Assembly (NCBI GenBank): GCA_963707075.1
Contig: CAVPOX010000001.1
Coordinates: 372,001 to 436,000 of the forward strand
Reading direction: 5' to 3'
Origin: CAXMQZ01 sp963707075
GTDB taxonomy: Bacteria > Acidobacteriota > Thermoanaerobaculia > Multivoradales > JAHEKO01
DNA length: 64,000 bases
The translations under genes were made by a program, and so were the position numbers. Positions within the stretch are counted from its first letter, which is position 1. Every line of letters begins with the position of its first letter. The notes under the pieces were generated by a model. That model saw only the letters and a program-made list of their open reading frames with translations, made no database searches and had not been told where the DNA came from. Positions 15,500 through 24,140 of this stretch are shown here, in pieces.

Positions 15500-16369
15500 T
15501 CAGGTGCGAAGCCCCAGATCGAGCATGGTCGCGGCGAACAGCCATACCGCGAGGAATCCGTTGGCCTGGAAGAAGGCCGCGTCGAGCCGGGACAGATCAC
15601 CCGGTCGCACGACCCAGTGTTGGAAGCCGAGGAGGGCCAGGCAACCTGCAACGCCGATCCAGTAGAAGGCCCCGAGACCGGGCGGGTAGGAACCGGGAAG
15701 CAGGGCGAGAAGGACGATCATGCCCAGGTGCAGGGCAGCGGAGACGACCAGCGCCCCGGTCTCGCCGAAGCGAACCGGAATCGAGTGGAGCCCGGCCTGC
15801 CGATCGAAGTCGAGATCCTGCAGGGCATAGAGGACATCGAAGCCCGCCACCCAGCAAAGGACGGCACCAGCAAGCAGCAGGGGCGTCACGGTGATGTCCC
15901 CGCGGATGGCGATCCAGGCTCCCAACGGGGCTCCGGCAAGTGCCAGCCCGAGGGCGACATGGGAGAGTGAGGTGACGCGCTTGGTCAAGGAATAGCCGAG
16001 CAGAATCAGCAGGGCGAGAGGTGAAAGGGCCAGAGCGAGTGGAGTCAGCTGCCAGGCGGCGAGGATCAGGAGCGCACAGTTGGCCGCCGTGAAGGCGGCG
16101 ACGAAGCCTGGAGAGACCTGTCCGGCGGGCAGGGCGCGATCGGCAGTTCTGGGGTTGGCGGCGTCGATTCGACGATCGGCCAACCGATTGAAGCTCATGG
16201 CGGCACTGCGAGCCCCCACCATGGCGACAACGATCCAGGCCAGGTCTCGCCAGGAGGGCCAGCCACCGGCGGCCAGCATCATGCCCATGAAGGCGAACGG
16301 CAGGGCGAAGAGGGTGTGCTCGAACTTGATCATCTCGAGCACCGTGCGCAGGTTGCGAAGGGGAGTCAC
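15500..16369 (-). CDS. UbiA-family prenyltransferase, probably the futalosine-pathway MqnP
   Basis: 289 residues from the GTG at 16369 (MTPLRNLRTVLEMIKFEHTL); an in-frame TTG at 16399 would add ten residues and cannot be excluded. The enzyme attaches a polyprenyl chain to an aromatic acid in the membrane. The first Asp-rich motif is NRLADRRID, the second is DLDFDRQAG; seven to nine hydrophobic helices are evident. With mqnE and a UbiX-type gene nearby, prenylation of 1,4-dihydroxy-6-naphthoate (the MqnP step) is the likely role rather than ubiquinone synthesis. It is divergent from the molybdenum oxidoreductase gene. Confidence 0.85.
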   Translation of the reverse strand: MTPLRNLRTVLEMIKFEHTLFALPFAFMGMMLAAGGWPSWRDLAWIVVAMVGARSAAMSFNRLADRRIDAANPRTADRALPAGQVSPGFVAAFTAANCALLILAAWQLTPLALALSPLALLILLGYSLTKRVTSLSHVALGLALAGAPLGAWIAIRGDITVTPLLLAGAVLCWVAGFDVLYALQDLDFDRQAGLHSIPVRFGETGALVVSAALHLGMIVLLALLPGSYPPGLGAFYWIGVAGCLALLGFQHWVVRPGDLSRLDAAFFQANGFLAVWLFAATMLDLGLRT

Positions 16370-16444
16370 GGGGGATTTGTATCCCAAGTCGAGGGGCAAA
16401 TCCAGATGCGTCCGACGCTCGATGCTTTACACTTCGACTCCAGG

Positions 16445-18436
16445 ATGACGCTGAACACCACATGTCCGATGGATTGCCCGGACGCCTGCGCGCTCGAGGT
16501 GGAGGTGGAAGACGGACGGGTGGTGCGGATCGGTGGTCGTCTCGATCACCCCAATACCTCCGGGTTCATCTGTAGCAAGGTCGCCAATTTCGGTCGTCGT
16601 CAGGAGCATGCGGATCGGTTGGTGGAGCCCTTGCGCCGGGTGGGAGGTAAAGGCGAGGGGCGGTTCGAGGCGATCTCGTGGGATGCGGCCCTCGAGGAGA
16701 TCACCCGCCGATTCGAGGCCATTCGTGAGCAGTTCGGAGGCGAGGCGATCGTGCCATTTCACTACGGTGGCTCCAACGGGATGTTGACCGACGGTCTTCT
16801 GGACGCGCTCTACTTTCACCGCCTCGGCGCTTCCCGGCTCGATCTGACCATCTGTGCCGTGCCAACCACCGAGGTGGCGCGCGGCATGTACGGCAGAATG
16901 CCCGGAGTGGCATTCGAGGACTTTCCTCACGCCCGGTTCATCGTCATCTGGGGTGCAAATCCGAAGGCTTCGAATATCCATCTCGTACCCTATCTAAGAG
17001 AGGCGAAGCGCAACGGCGCGTTCATCGCCTCGGTCGATCCGCGTCGGAACTTCTCGACTGGTGAAGCCGACCTGCATCTGGGAGTGCGCCCGGGGACCGA
17101 TCTGCCGGTGGCGTTGGCCATGATCGAGGCATGGCGTCGCGAGAGGTCGCTCGATGAGACATTCCTCGACCGGCATGCTGTCGATGTCGAGCCCTTGTTG
17201 GCGGCAGCCAGCAACTGGTCGACAGCACGGGCAGCTGCCGTAGCCGGCGTCGAGGCGGCGCAGATCGAGCTTTTGGCTCGCACCTATGCCAAGACCGAAC
17301 CCGCTCTCCTGCGTTGTGGGTGGGGATTGGAGAGGAACCGCAACGGCGGACAGGCGGTCGCCGCAGTGCTGGCCATGCCGACTCTGCTCGGGAAGTTTGG
17401 TCAGCGTGGAGGCGGCTACTTGATGAGCAACGGTGGCGCCAAGCGATTCGACAAGACCCTGCTGCTCGGAGATCTGGGGGAAAGTGATCGACGAAGCCTC
17501 AACATGACGCAGTTGGGGCGCTGGCTCAACGAAGAGATGACACCGCCGGTCAAGGCGCTCTTCGTCTATAACGCCAATCCGGTTGCGACCGTGCCGAATC
17601 AGAATGCCGTGATCGAAGGCCTGCGCCGCCCCGATCTCTTTACCGTGGTGAGCGAGCAGATCATGACGGATACGGCGCGCTTCGCGGATATCGTCCTACC
17701 GGCGACGACATTCCTCGAGGGTTGGGATCTGAAGGCGGGCTATGGCAGCTATGTCCTGGGTGGTGCTCCCCCTGTTGTCGAGCCGACCGGGGAGGCCCGC
17801 ACGAACCAGAGGTTGTTTGCTGATCTCGCCTCGTCGATCGGATTCACTGATGAGGCTTTCTCCTGGACCGAAGAGGAGCTGCTCACCAGAGCTGCCGAGG
17901 CCACCGACCTGAACGGGAAACCGGTCTCGGCTGAACGGCTCCTGGCGGGAGCCATCGGCAGTTTCGATTTTCCTGGTCCGAGTCCCATTCAGTTCGAGAC
18001 CGTTCATCCCCGGACCGCCGATGGCAAGGTGCATCTGACTCCGACGGTTCTGGGGCCCGAGCCCTTTGCCTTTGCCAGTCCCGAGGACGACTTTCCCTTG
18101 GCGCTGATCTCGCCGGCCAGCGGCAAGATGATCAGCAGCACTTTCGGTGAAACCAACTGCCCGGTCCTGCAGCTCGAGATCCACCCAGCAGACGCTGCAG
18201 CTCGTGGTATCCAGACCGGCGACGCGGTCACAGTCCGCAATACTTTGGGTGTGGTGGAGTGCACCGCCACCGTCACCGACCGGATTCGTCCGGGGGTCGT
18301 TTCGATGCCCAAGGGCGCCTGGCAGAAGTCGTCGCGCAACGGTGCCACCTCGGTGGCTTTGTGCCCCGATCATGTCAACGTCGTCGGCGGGGCGGCGTGC
18401 TTCAATGATGCGCGCGTCGAAGTCGAGCGGGGCTAA
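16445..18436 (+). CDS. Molybdopterin (bis-MGD) oxidoreductase, cytoplasmic, substrate unknown
   Basis: 663 residues from the ATG at 16445. A [4Fe-4S] site is formed by Cys7, Cys11, Cys15 (TCPMDCPDAC) and the Cys in GFICSKV. Blocks of the DMSO-reductase family follow: FHYGGSNGM, FIVIWGANPKASN, LRCGWGLERNRNGGQA, FVYNANPVATVPNQ, TFLEGWDL, and a C-terminal MoCo-dinucleotide domain (LALISPASGKMISSTFG, RNTLGVVECTATV). There is no Tat signal, so it stays in the cytoplasm. The metal-ligand residue region reads LTICAVPTTEVARG, which suggests but does not prove a Cys ligand. No partner electron-transfer subunit is adjacent. It meets the UbiX-type gene tail to tail with overlapping stops. Confidence 0.85.
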   Translation: MTLNTTCPMDCPDACALEVEVEDGRVVRIGGRLDHPNTSGFICSKVANFGRRQEHADRLVEPLRRVGGKGEGRFEAISWDAALEEITRRFEAIREQFGGEAIVPFHYGGSNGMLTDGLLDALYFHRLGASRLDLTICAVPTTEVARGMYGRMPGVAFEDFPHARFIVIWGANPKASNIHLVPYLREAKRNGAFIASVDPRRNFSTGEADLHLGVRPGTDLPVALAMIEAWRRERSLDETFLDRHAVDVEPLLAAASNWSTARAAAVAGVEAAQIELLARTYAKTEPALLRCGWGLERNRNGGQAVAAVLAMPTLLGKFGQRGGGYLMSNGGAKRFDKTLLLGDLGESDRRSLNMTQLGRWLNEEMTPPVKALFVYNANPVATVPNQNAVIEGLRRPDLFTVVSEQIMTDTARFADIVLPATTFLEGWDLKAGYGSYVLGGAPPVVEPTGEARTNQRLFADLASSIGFTDEAFSWTEEELLTRAAEATDLNGKPVSAERLLAGAIGSFDFPGPSPIQFETVHPRTADGKVHLTPTVLGPEPFAFASPEDDFPLALISPASGKMISSTFGETNCPVLQLEIHPADAAARGIQTGDAVTVRNTLGVVECTATVTDRIRPGVVSMPKGAWQKSSRNGATSVALCPDHVNVVGGAACFNDARVEVERG

Positions 18437-19044
18437 TCGCTCTTCCAGCGGAGTCCGGGCTCCCCGGGTTCGTGAATGCCAAAGGCGTCCAGGACCCTGA
18501 GAACATAGTGATCCAGGAATCGGTCGAAGTCCTCACCGCCAACGTAGAAGGCTGGCATCGGCGGCAAGATGGTCGCGCCCAGATAGGCCAGTCGGCGAAG
18601 ATTCTCCAGGTGGATCACCGTCAGGGGAGTTTCGCGAAAACCGAGGACCAGGGGCCAGCGCTCCTTCAGCGCCACGGCTCCAGCGCGATGCACCAGGGTC
18701 CCCGCGGCACCGGTAGCGAGGGCTCCGGCCGTCCCTGCGCTGCAAGGGACAATCGCGGTGCCCGTCAGGGTGAAGGACCCGGACGAGATGGGCGCATCGA
18801 GCTCATTCTCTCGATAAATGCTGATCTTCTGCCGCCATTCCGGCTGCAGCCGAGCTGTTGCGACGAGAGCTTCGATGACATTGCCGGCGAATTCGGTTTC
18901 GTGCTTGAGGACCTGGACAGCGCCCTTGGAGACTGCCAGGTGGACTTCCTCCACATCGGGATGCTTGGCCATTGCCACGAGCAGATGGCGTGGCAACGCC
19001 ATCCCCGAAGCACCTGTGACGAGTAGCGCCAGACGGTGAGCCAT
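18433..19044 (-). CDS. UbiX-type flavin prenyltransferase (prenyl-FMN synthesis)
   Basis: 203 residues. UbiX proteins make prenylated FMN for UbiD-type decarboxylases. Seen here: the FMN-binding VTGASGMALPRHLL, the VPCSAGTAGALATGAAGTLVHRA block, ALKERWPLVLGFRETPL, IHLENLRRLAYLGA and ILPPMPAFY. In futalosine organisms a UbiX/UbiD pair (MqnM/MqnL) decarboxylates the prenylated naphthoate, which fits this neighbourhood; no UbiD gene is in the window. The ATG directly follows the pepD stop (TAG ATG), so the two are co-translated. Confidence 0.9.
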   Translation of the reverse strand: MAHRLALLVTGASGMALPRHLLVAMAKHPDVEEVHLAVSKGAVQVLKHETEFAGNVIEALVATARLQPEWRQKISIYRENELDAPISSGSFTLTGTAIVPCSAGTAGALATGAAGTLVHRAGAVALKERWPLVLGFRETPLTVIHLENLRRLAYLGATILPPMPAFYVGGEDFDRFLDHYVLRVLDAFGIHEPGEPGLRWKSD

Positions 19045-20505
19045 CTAACAGCCGGAGGCCAGCTCCTCGAGGGTGGTGGTGAGAAGCCTGTAGAAGTGTT
19101 CAACCGAGCTGATCTTCACCCTTTCGTTGGGAGAATGGGGAAAATCGATGTGGGGCCCGATCGAGACCATGTCCATGCCGGGAATCATCTCCCCGATGAG
19201 CCCGCATTCGAGACCGGCGTGAATCGCCTCGACTCTCGGTTCCTTCCCCAGGGTCTCCAGGTGCACCTTTTTGACCAGTTTCAGAATCTCCGACTCGAGG
19301 TCGGGTTTCCAGCCAGGATAGCCAGGCTCTTCCTCGACACTCGCCCCGCCCAGTGAGGCGAGAGCCCGGATTCTCTGACGCAGCGCGGTCAACGCGGTGG
19401 CCACGGAGCTGCGGCTCGAGAGGCCGATCTGCAGGATGTCTCCCTTCGGCACGACTGTCGCCAGGTTGGTGCTGGTCTCCACCAATCCCGGAATATCGTT
19501 GCTCATCATCATCACGCCATGTGGAAGCGCCGAGATCAGCTGCAGGATACGGGCGGTGGTTTCGGGTGTCCAGATCTGGGTCGGTGCATCGATCTCCCCG
19601 ATCTGCCACTCCATATTCGGATCGACAGACTTGAACTCTTCCTTGATTCCGGCGAGCTCGTCCTCGAGACCATTGACGAAAGCGTCCCGATCGGCGGGGC
19701 GGATCATCACCTCGGCGATCGCTTCCCGGGGGATGGCATTGTGGGCTTTGCCACCTGCCAACTTCGCCAGATCGAACTCGGTGGAAAGTGAAACGGCATA
19801 GAGTGCTCTGGTCAATAACTGCGTTGCATTGCCGCGCTGCAGGTGAATATCGATGCCCGAGTGGCCACCCTGGAGACCGGCTAGTCGAACACGTAGGGCG
19901 ACCGCGCCGGCTGCCGCGTCGACCTTTTCGAGAGGCACCTTGATCTGGCTGTCGGCCCCGCCAGCGCAGCCGACACAGAGGGCTCCTTCTTCCTCGGAGT
20001 CCAGATTGATCAATCGGCGCCCCTTGAGCATCGCCGAGTCGAGGTGCTTGGCACCGGTCAGGCCCGTCTCCTCATCGACGGTGAAGAGAAGCTCGAGCGG
20101 GCCGTGAACCATGTCCGATGACTGCATCACCGCCAGCATGGCGGCCAGGCCAATGCCGTTGTCCGATCCCAGAGTCGTTCCCGCGGCTTTGACGTAGTCG
20201 CCTTCCTGCACGGGCTGAATGGCATCTTTCTCGAAATCGTGCTCCACGTCTGAGTTCTTTTCCTGCACCATGTCCATATGACTCTGCAGGATGGTGATGG
20301 CGCAGTTCTCCTTGCCTTTGCTGGCGGGCTTGCTGATGGCCACGTTGCCCGTGGAGTCGACCTGGTACTCCAGATCCTGAGCCTCCGCCATATCGATGAT
20401 GAACTGCCTTATCTTGTCTTCGTTCTTGGATCCACGTGGAATGGTGAGAATATCGTCGAAGTGGCACCACAGGTCCCTGGGTTCCAGATCTCGAACAAAA
20501 GTCAT
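19045..20505 (-). CDS. pepD: Aminoacyl-histidine dipeptidase (M20C cytosolic dipeptidase)
   Basis: 486 residues, the usual length for PepD. It hydrolyses Xaa-His and other dipeptides using two zinc ions. Metal and catalytic motifs are QSHMDMVQEKNSD, LGSDNGIGLAAML, TVDEETGLTGAKHLD, LINLDSEEEGALCVG and the C-terminal GLECGLIGEM. GGGAGGA lies 8 nt before the ATG. The divergent neighbour is an OPT-family peptide transporter, so import and cleavage of small peptides may be linked. Confidence 0.93.
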   Translation of the reverse strand: MTFVRDLEPRDLWCHFDDILTIPRGSKNEDKIRQFIIDMAEAQDLEYQVDSTGNVAISKPASKGKENCAITILQSHMDMVQEKNSDVEHDFEKDAIQPVQEGDYVKAAGTTLGSDNGIGLAAMLAVMQSSDMVHGPLELLFTVDEETGLTGAKHLDSAMLKGRRLINLDSEEEGALCVGCAGGADSQIKVPLEKVDAAAGAVALRVRLAGLQGGHSGIDIHLQRGNATQLLTRALYAVSLSTEFDLAKLAGGKAHNAIPREAIAEVMIRPADRDAFVNGLEDELAGIKEEFKSVDPNMEWQIGEIDAPTQIWTPETTARILQLISALPHGVMMMSNDIPGLVETSTNLATVVPKGDILQIGLSSRSSVATALTALRQRIRALASLGGASVEEEPGYPGWKPDLESEILKLVKKVHLETLGKEPRVEAIHAGLECGLIGEMIPGMDMVSIGPHIDFPHSPNERVKISSVEHFYRLLTTTLEELASGC

Positions 20506-20547
20506 GATGGTCTTCCTCCCTCGCGTTGAAGTCCTGATTGTACCGGT

Positions 20548-20577
20548 TTGACCTGCTTTCGAGGCGTGGCCTACAAT
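20548..20577 (+). promoter_or_regulatory. Sigma-70-type promoter of the OPT transporter
   Basis: TTGACC (20548-20553) and TACAAT (20572-20577) with an 18-bp spacer. The predicted start is near 20584, giving a leader of about 27 nt with GGAG before the ATG at 20611. Confidence 0.7.
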
Positions 20578-20610
20578 GCGCCAGATTGCAATAACTTACG
20601 GAGAATCTCG

Positions 20611-22599
20611 ATGGCAGACAAAACGGATCAGCCGTTCGTTCCCGCTTCGCAGGAAATGGCGGAACTGACGGTCAAGGCTGTGCTGCTGGGCGTCGTCATG
20701 GCGGTCGGATTGGGTGCGGCGAATGCCTATCTGGGAATGAAGGCCGGCCTGACGGTTGCGGCCACCTTTCCCGCCGCAGTGGTGGCGATGGCCGCCTTGC
20801 GCGGACTGGGCGGTACGATTCTCGAAGAAAACGTCGCCCGAACCACCGCCTCGGTGGGTGAAGCCCTGGTGGCCGGAGCCATTTTCACCATTCCGGCCTT
20901 CGTGATCAGTGGTGCGTGGGACACTCTCCACTATTGGGAAGCCACCGCCATCATGATGATCGGTGGAATCCTCGGAGTGCTGTTTGTCATCGTCCTGCGC
21001 CGGACACTGGTGGTGGAGGCTGACCTGCCCTTTCCCGAGAGCGTCGCAGCCGCCGAGATCGTCAAGGCTGGGCAAGGTGGCCAGACAGGCGCCGGGCTGG
21101 TCTTTGGCGCGATGGGCCTTGCCGCGCTCTGGGAGCTGGTGAAGAATTCCAACGGCATCCAGTTCGTGGAACAGAGTGCCCAGAAGTTCTATACCTTCGG
21201 CAAGTCCAACATCGAGATTCTGGGACAGAAGATGAGCTACGGCGGTGGTCTGCTGCTGGAGACGCCGTCGGCATCACCCGCGCTGATCGGTGTGGGATAC
21301 ATCGTCGGCATGCGGGTGTCGGCCGTGCTCTTTGCCGGTGCGGTCATGGGATGGTTGCTGCTGGTGCCATTGGCGGTCTTTCTCGCCCCGGGCCTCGCCG
21401 AGGGGCTTGGGACCGATGCCACGATGCTCGACCTGGCCACCGAGATCTGGTCCAAGCAGGTCCGGCCCCTGGCTGTCGGGACGATGATCGTGGCGGCTTT
21501 CTACACCCTCTACAACCTGCGCAGCTCTCTGGTGGCGGGGATCAAGAAGGCTTTGGTGGACATTGGCGGCTCGAACAAGGGCGAACTGAGCGAGCGCACC
21601 GAGATCGATCTGGATTTCAAGAAGGTCTTCATGGCAATTGGCGTGATGGCGATTGCGACCTTCTTCCTGTATTACTACTTCGCGCAGAATTTCGGTGGCG
21701 CCCTGGTGCTTACCATCGTCATGGTGATTCTCGGCTTCCTGTTCGCCGCGGTAGCTGGCTATCTGGTAGCGCTGATTGGCAGCTCCAACAACCCGATCTC
21801 GGGATTGACGCTGAGCGCGCTGTTGATCTCGGCAGTGCTTATGGTCTTCATGGGTTTGACGGGTGTTCATGGTGTGGCGGCAGTGCTGGGCGTGGCGGGC
21901 GTGGTGTGCTGCGCTGCCGGAATCGCCGGGGACATGATGCAGGACCTCAAGGTCGGACATATTCTGGGCGGCACGCCCTGGCGGATGGAGGTTGGAGAGA
22001 TCATCGGTGTGATCTTCGCGGCCGCCGTGCTCGCCTTCCCTTTGATGGCCCTGGACAAGGTCTACCACATCGGTTCAGCCGAGTTACCGGCTCCGCAGGC
22101 GGGACTGATGGCACTGATGGCCAACGGCATCGTGGGTGGTGAGATGGCGTGGCCCCTGGTGATCGTGGGTATGTTTCTCGCTCTGGGTTTGATCCTGATC
22201 GGTTCTCCGTCGCCCATGCTGATCGCAGTAGGGATGTACCTGCCGTTCTACTCGACGGCAGCGATTTTCGTGGGTGGTCTGATCAAGTGGCTCCTGGAAA
22301 AGCGACTCGACAAGGTGGAAGCCACCGACGAGGAGAGAACCCGGGCCGAAAACTCGGGGATATTGATGTCATCGGGATTCATCGCTGGCGAAGCGCTGAT
22401 GGCCGTTGCACTGGCGTTCATGGTTTTGGGCGCGGACATCTATGCTCCCCTGATGGCCGTCCACGAGAAGATCACCGGGGCCATCACGCCCCGGTTTTGG
22501 CTGAGCCTGATCATTTATCCCGTTTTGATCTACTTGCTGGTCGTGGTTCCCATGAAGCGAATGCGAGATGTCGGGGCACCGGCCACCAAGGTGGAGTAG
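20611..22599 (+). CDS. OPT-family oligopeptide transporter
   Basis: 662 residues with about 14-16 hydrophobic helices. The N-terminal block ELTVKAVLLGVVMAVGLGAA, then AYLGMKAGLTVAATFPAAVV and EENVARTTASVGEALVAGAI, is the signature of the OPT family (EspB/YSL-related prokaryotic branch). Further marks are DLPFPESVAAAEIVKAGQGG and the C-terminal RFWLSLIIYPVLIYLLVVVP. It probably takes up small peptides using the proton gradient at the inner membrane. GGAG sits 9 nt before the ATG. It is divergent from pepD and is followed 5 nt later by a PqqD-like gene. Confidence 0.9.
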   Translation: MADKTDQPFVPASQEMAELTVKAVLLGVVMAVGLGAANAYLGMKAGLTVAATFPAAVVAMAALRGLGGTILEENVARTTASVGEALVAGAIFTIPAFVISGAWDTLHYWEATAIMMIGGILGVLFVIVLRRTLVVEADLPFPESVAAAEIVKAGQGGQTGAGLVFGAMGLAALWELVKNSNGIQFVEQSAQKFYTFGKSNIEILGQKMSYGGGLLLETPSASPALIGVGYIVGMRVSAVLFAGAVMGWLLLVPLAVFLAPGLAEGLGTDATMLDLATEIWSKQVRPLAVGTMIVAAFYTLYNLRSSLVAGIKKALVDIGGSNKGELSERTEIDLDFKKVFMAIGVMAIATFFLYYYFAQNFGGALVLTIVMVILGFLFAAVAGYLVALIGSSNNPISGLTLSALLISAVLMVFMGLTGVHGVAAVLGVAGVVCCAAGIAGDMMQDLKVGHILGGTPWRMEVGEIIGVIFAAAVLAFPLMALDKVYHIGSAELPAPQAGLMALMANGIVGGEMAWPLVIVGMFLALGLILIGSPSPMLIAVGMYLPFYSTAAIFVGGLIKWLLEKRLDKVEATDEERTRAENSGILMSSGFIAGEALMAVALAFMVLGADIYAPLMAVHEKITGAITPRFWLSLIIYPVLIYLLVVVPMKRMRDVGAPATKVE

Positions 22600-22604
22600 A
22601 AGGA

Positions 22605-22979
22605 CTGAAGAGCAGACGACGACGTCTGAGGGAGCAGCTCGAGCAGGTTAATCTCCTGGAGCTGGCTCCGGTGCGTGTCGCTCCCTGGAAAGAAGAGTCG
22701 GGACGGGTCGTCATCGAGCGGCCGAAGCCGAGCGGAAGCCTGGGGATGCGCCTGCGGTATTGGCTGGCGGTTCGACGAATTCGACTCGACGAACGCAGCA
22801 GTTTTGCCTGGCGACTCATGGACGGCGAAAAGACCGTAGCCGAAATGGCCGAGGACCTGCGACAGGAATATGGTGAGCAGGTGGAGCCGGCGGAGGAGCG
22901 AGCGGGACAGCTGGTGAGGATGCTGCACTCGGAGGACCTGTTGGCCTACCCCGGATGGGTAGAGCCCGCTTGCGAATGA
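22605..22979 (+). CDS. PqqD-like (RiPP recognition element) protein, start uncertain
   Basis: 124 residues if it begins at CTG 22605, which has GAAGGA directly before it; no ATG, GTG or TTG is available near the N-terminus of the conserved part (the first internal ATG is at 22746). The C-terminal two thirds match PqqD-type folds: RIRLDERSSFAWRLMDGEKT, VAEMAEDLRQEYG, then VRMLHSEDLLAY. PqqD domains bind precursor peptides for radical SAM or other RiPP enzymes, yet none is adjacent. The N-terminal segment NLLELAPVRVAPWKEESGRV is typical of stand-alone acidobacterial PqqD-like proteins. Function unknown. Confidence 0.65.
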   Translation: MKSRRRRLREQLEQVNLLELAPVRVAPWKEESGRVVIERPKPSGSLGMRLRYWLAVRRIRLDERSSFAWRLMDGEKTVAEMAEDLRQEYGEQVEPAEERAGQLVRMLHSEDLLAYPGWVEPACE

Positions 22980-23020
22980 GAATGCTAGGATCTGAATCAG
23001 CAGAGGGAGGGAAATAGAAC

Positions 23021-24046
23021 GTGAATCCCTGGTGGCTGCGCCCCCCGGCCGACGAAGACGAGCCCAAGGGCAGCAGGCCGGAAAGACCGGCAAAGTCCGA
23101 AGAAACCGCGAAGCCAGTCAAGACAGCGAAGCCCAAAAAAGCCGCTCAACCCAGAAGATCCGGTGGATCGCCAGCCCAGAGCTCGGCGGACCGCTCGGCG
23201 ATATCGGCTGAAGGCAAGCCCGAACAGAAGAGCGAAGAGGGGCAGCGTCGATCAGGCAGAAAGCGGTCATCAAGCCGGCGGCGCAAGCCTGCGGCCAAAG
23301 GTGCGCGTCCGCTGGCGCTGTTGTGCGATGCCGAAAGTATCGCCATGGCGATGCAGTCGGCCAATGTGGAGGATCTCGACCTGAAGCTGGTCCTCGATCA
23401 ACTGGGCCGACGGGGACAAGTGGTCCACAAAAAGGCCTACGGTGACTGGCACAGGCTGAGCGAGCTCGAAGACGATTTTCGCTCTGCAGGGGTCGATGTG
23501 ATCGATCTTCCGCCGGCCGAGCACTCGGGTGGCACGAGCGTCAGCATGCCGCTTGCCCTGGACGCCATGGAACTCTGCTACTCCAGCCAGGCTCCCGATA
23601 TCTTCGTCCTTTTCTCCGCTGAGACCGATCTCACGCCCCTGGTGGAGAAGCTCAAAGCCGCCAGGAAGCAGGTTCTCGGTTTGGGAATCCATGACGCAGT
23701 CCTGCCGGTACTGGCCGAGGCCTGTGATGAGTTCCTCTTCTACAACGAGTTCTCACCCTCAGAGCCCGAAACGCAGATCCCGGAAGAGACCGATGAAACG
23801 AGGTCGCCCCTGTTCACGGCTCTTGTCGAGATCATCGACAGCCTGGGAGAGGAGGGAAGCGAGGTGATCTGGGGCGCGAAGCTGAAGCGGGAGATGCGAA
23901 ATCGTCAGCCCGACCTCGATCTGGGCAGCCTTGGCTTTGCCACCTTCTCGGAATTCCTCGAGGACGCCGACCGGCATCAGATCATCCGGTTGGAAAGAGA
24001 TGATCGATCCGGCAGTTACTATGTGGCCGCAACTCCTCGTCAGTGA
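23021..24046 (+). CDS. NYN-domain protein with C-terminal OST-HTH/LOTUS domain
   Basis: 341 residues from a GTG with GAGGGAGGG upstream. Residues about 15-95 are a disordered Lys/Ser/Pro-rich arm. Residues about 97-250 form a NYN (LabA/DUF88-type PIN-like) domain: LALLCDAESIAMAM, VVHKKAYGDWHRLSE, the Asp in PLALDAMELCYS, and FVLFSAETDLTPLVEKLKAA. Residues about 265-341 resemble an OST-HTH RNA-binding domain (ALVEIIDSLGEEGSEVIWGA, LGFATFSEFLEDA). NYN proteins are predicted metal-dependent RNases. In the SxxTD position the usual S-G-D-S-D reads S-A-E-T-D, so activity may be reduced. It lies just before mglB-mglA. Confidence 0.8.
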   Translation: MNPWWLRPPADEDEPKGSRPERPAKSEETAKPVKTAKPKKAAQPRRSGGSPAQSSADRSAISAEGKPEQKSEEGQRRSGRKRSSSRRRKPAAKGARPLALLCDAESIAMAMQSANVEDLDLKLVLDQLGRRGQVVHKKAYGDWHRLSELEDDFRSAGVDVIDLPPAEHSGGTSVSMPLALDAMELCYSSQAPDIFVLFSAETDLTPLVEKLKAARKQVLGLGIHDAVLPVLAEACDEFLFYNEFSPSEPETQIPEETDETRSPLFTALVEIIDSLGEEGSEVIWGAKLKREMRNRQPDLDLGSLGFATFSEFLEDADRHQIIRLERDDRSGSYYVAATPRQ

Positions 24047-24140
24047 CGTTTTACCTTGACAGGAAATGCCATAGAATCGATGCTCCAAGAGTTGGAAATT
24101 GGCTGTGTGATACTTTCGCGCTGCCCCTGAGAGGATACCG

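Noticed and set aside
24053..24075. TTGACA plus TAGAAT upstream of mglB as a promoter
   Set aside because: The two boxes are only 10 bp apart, too close for sigma-70; each may belong to another arrangement that I could not define.
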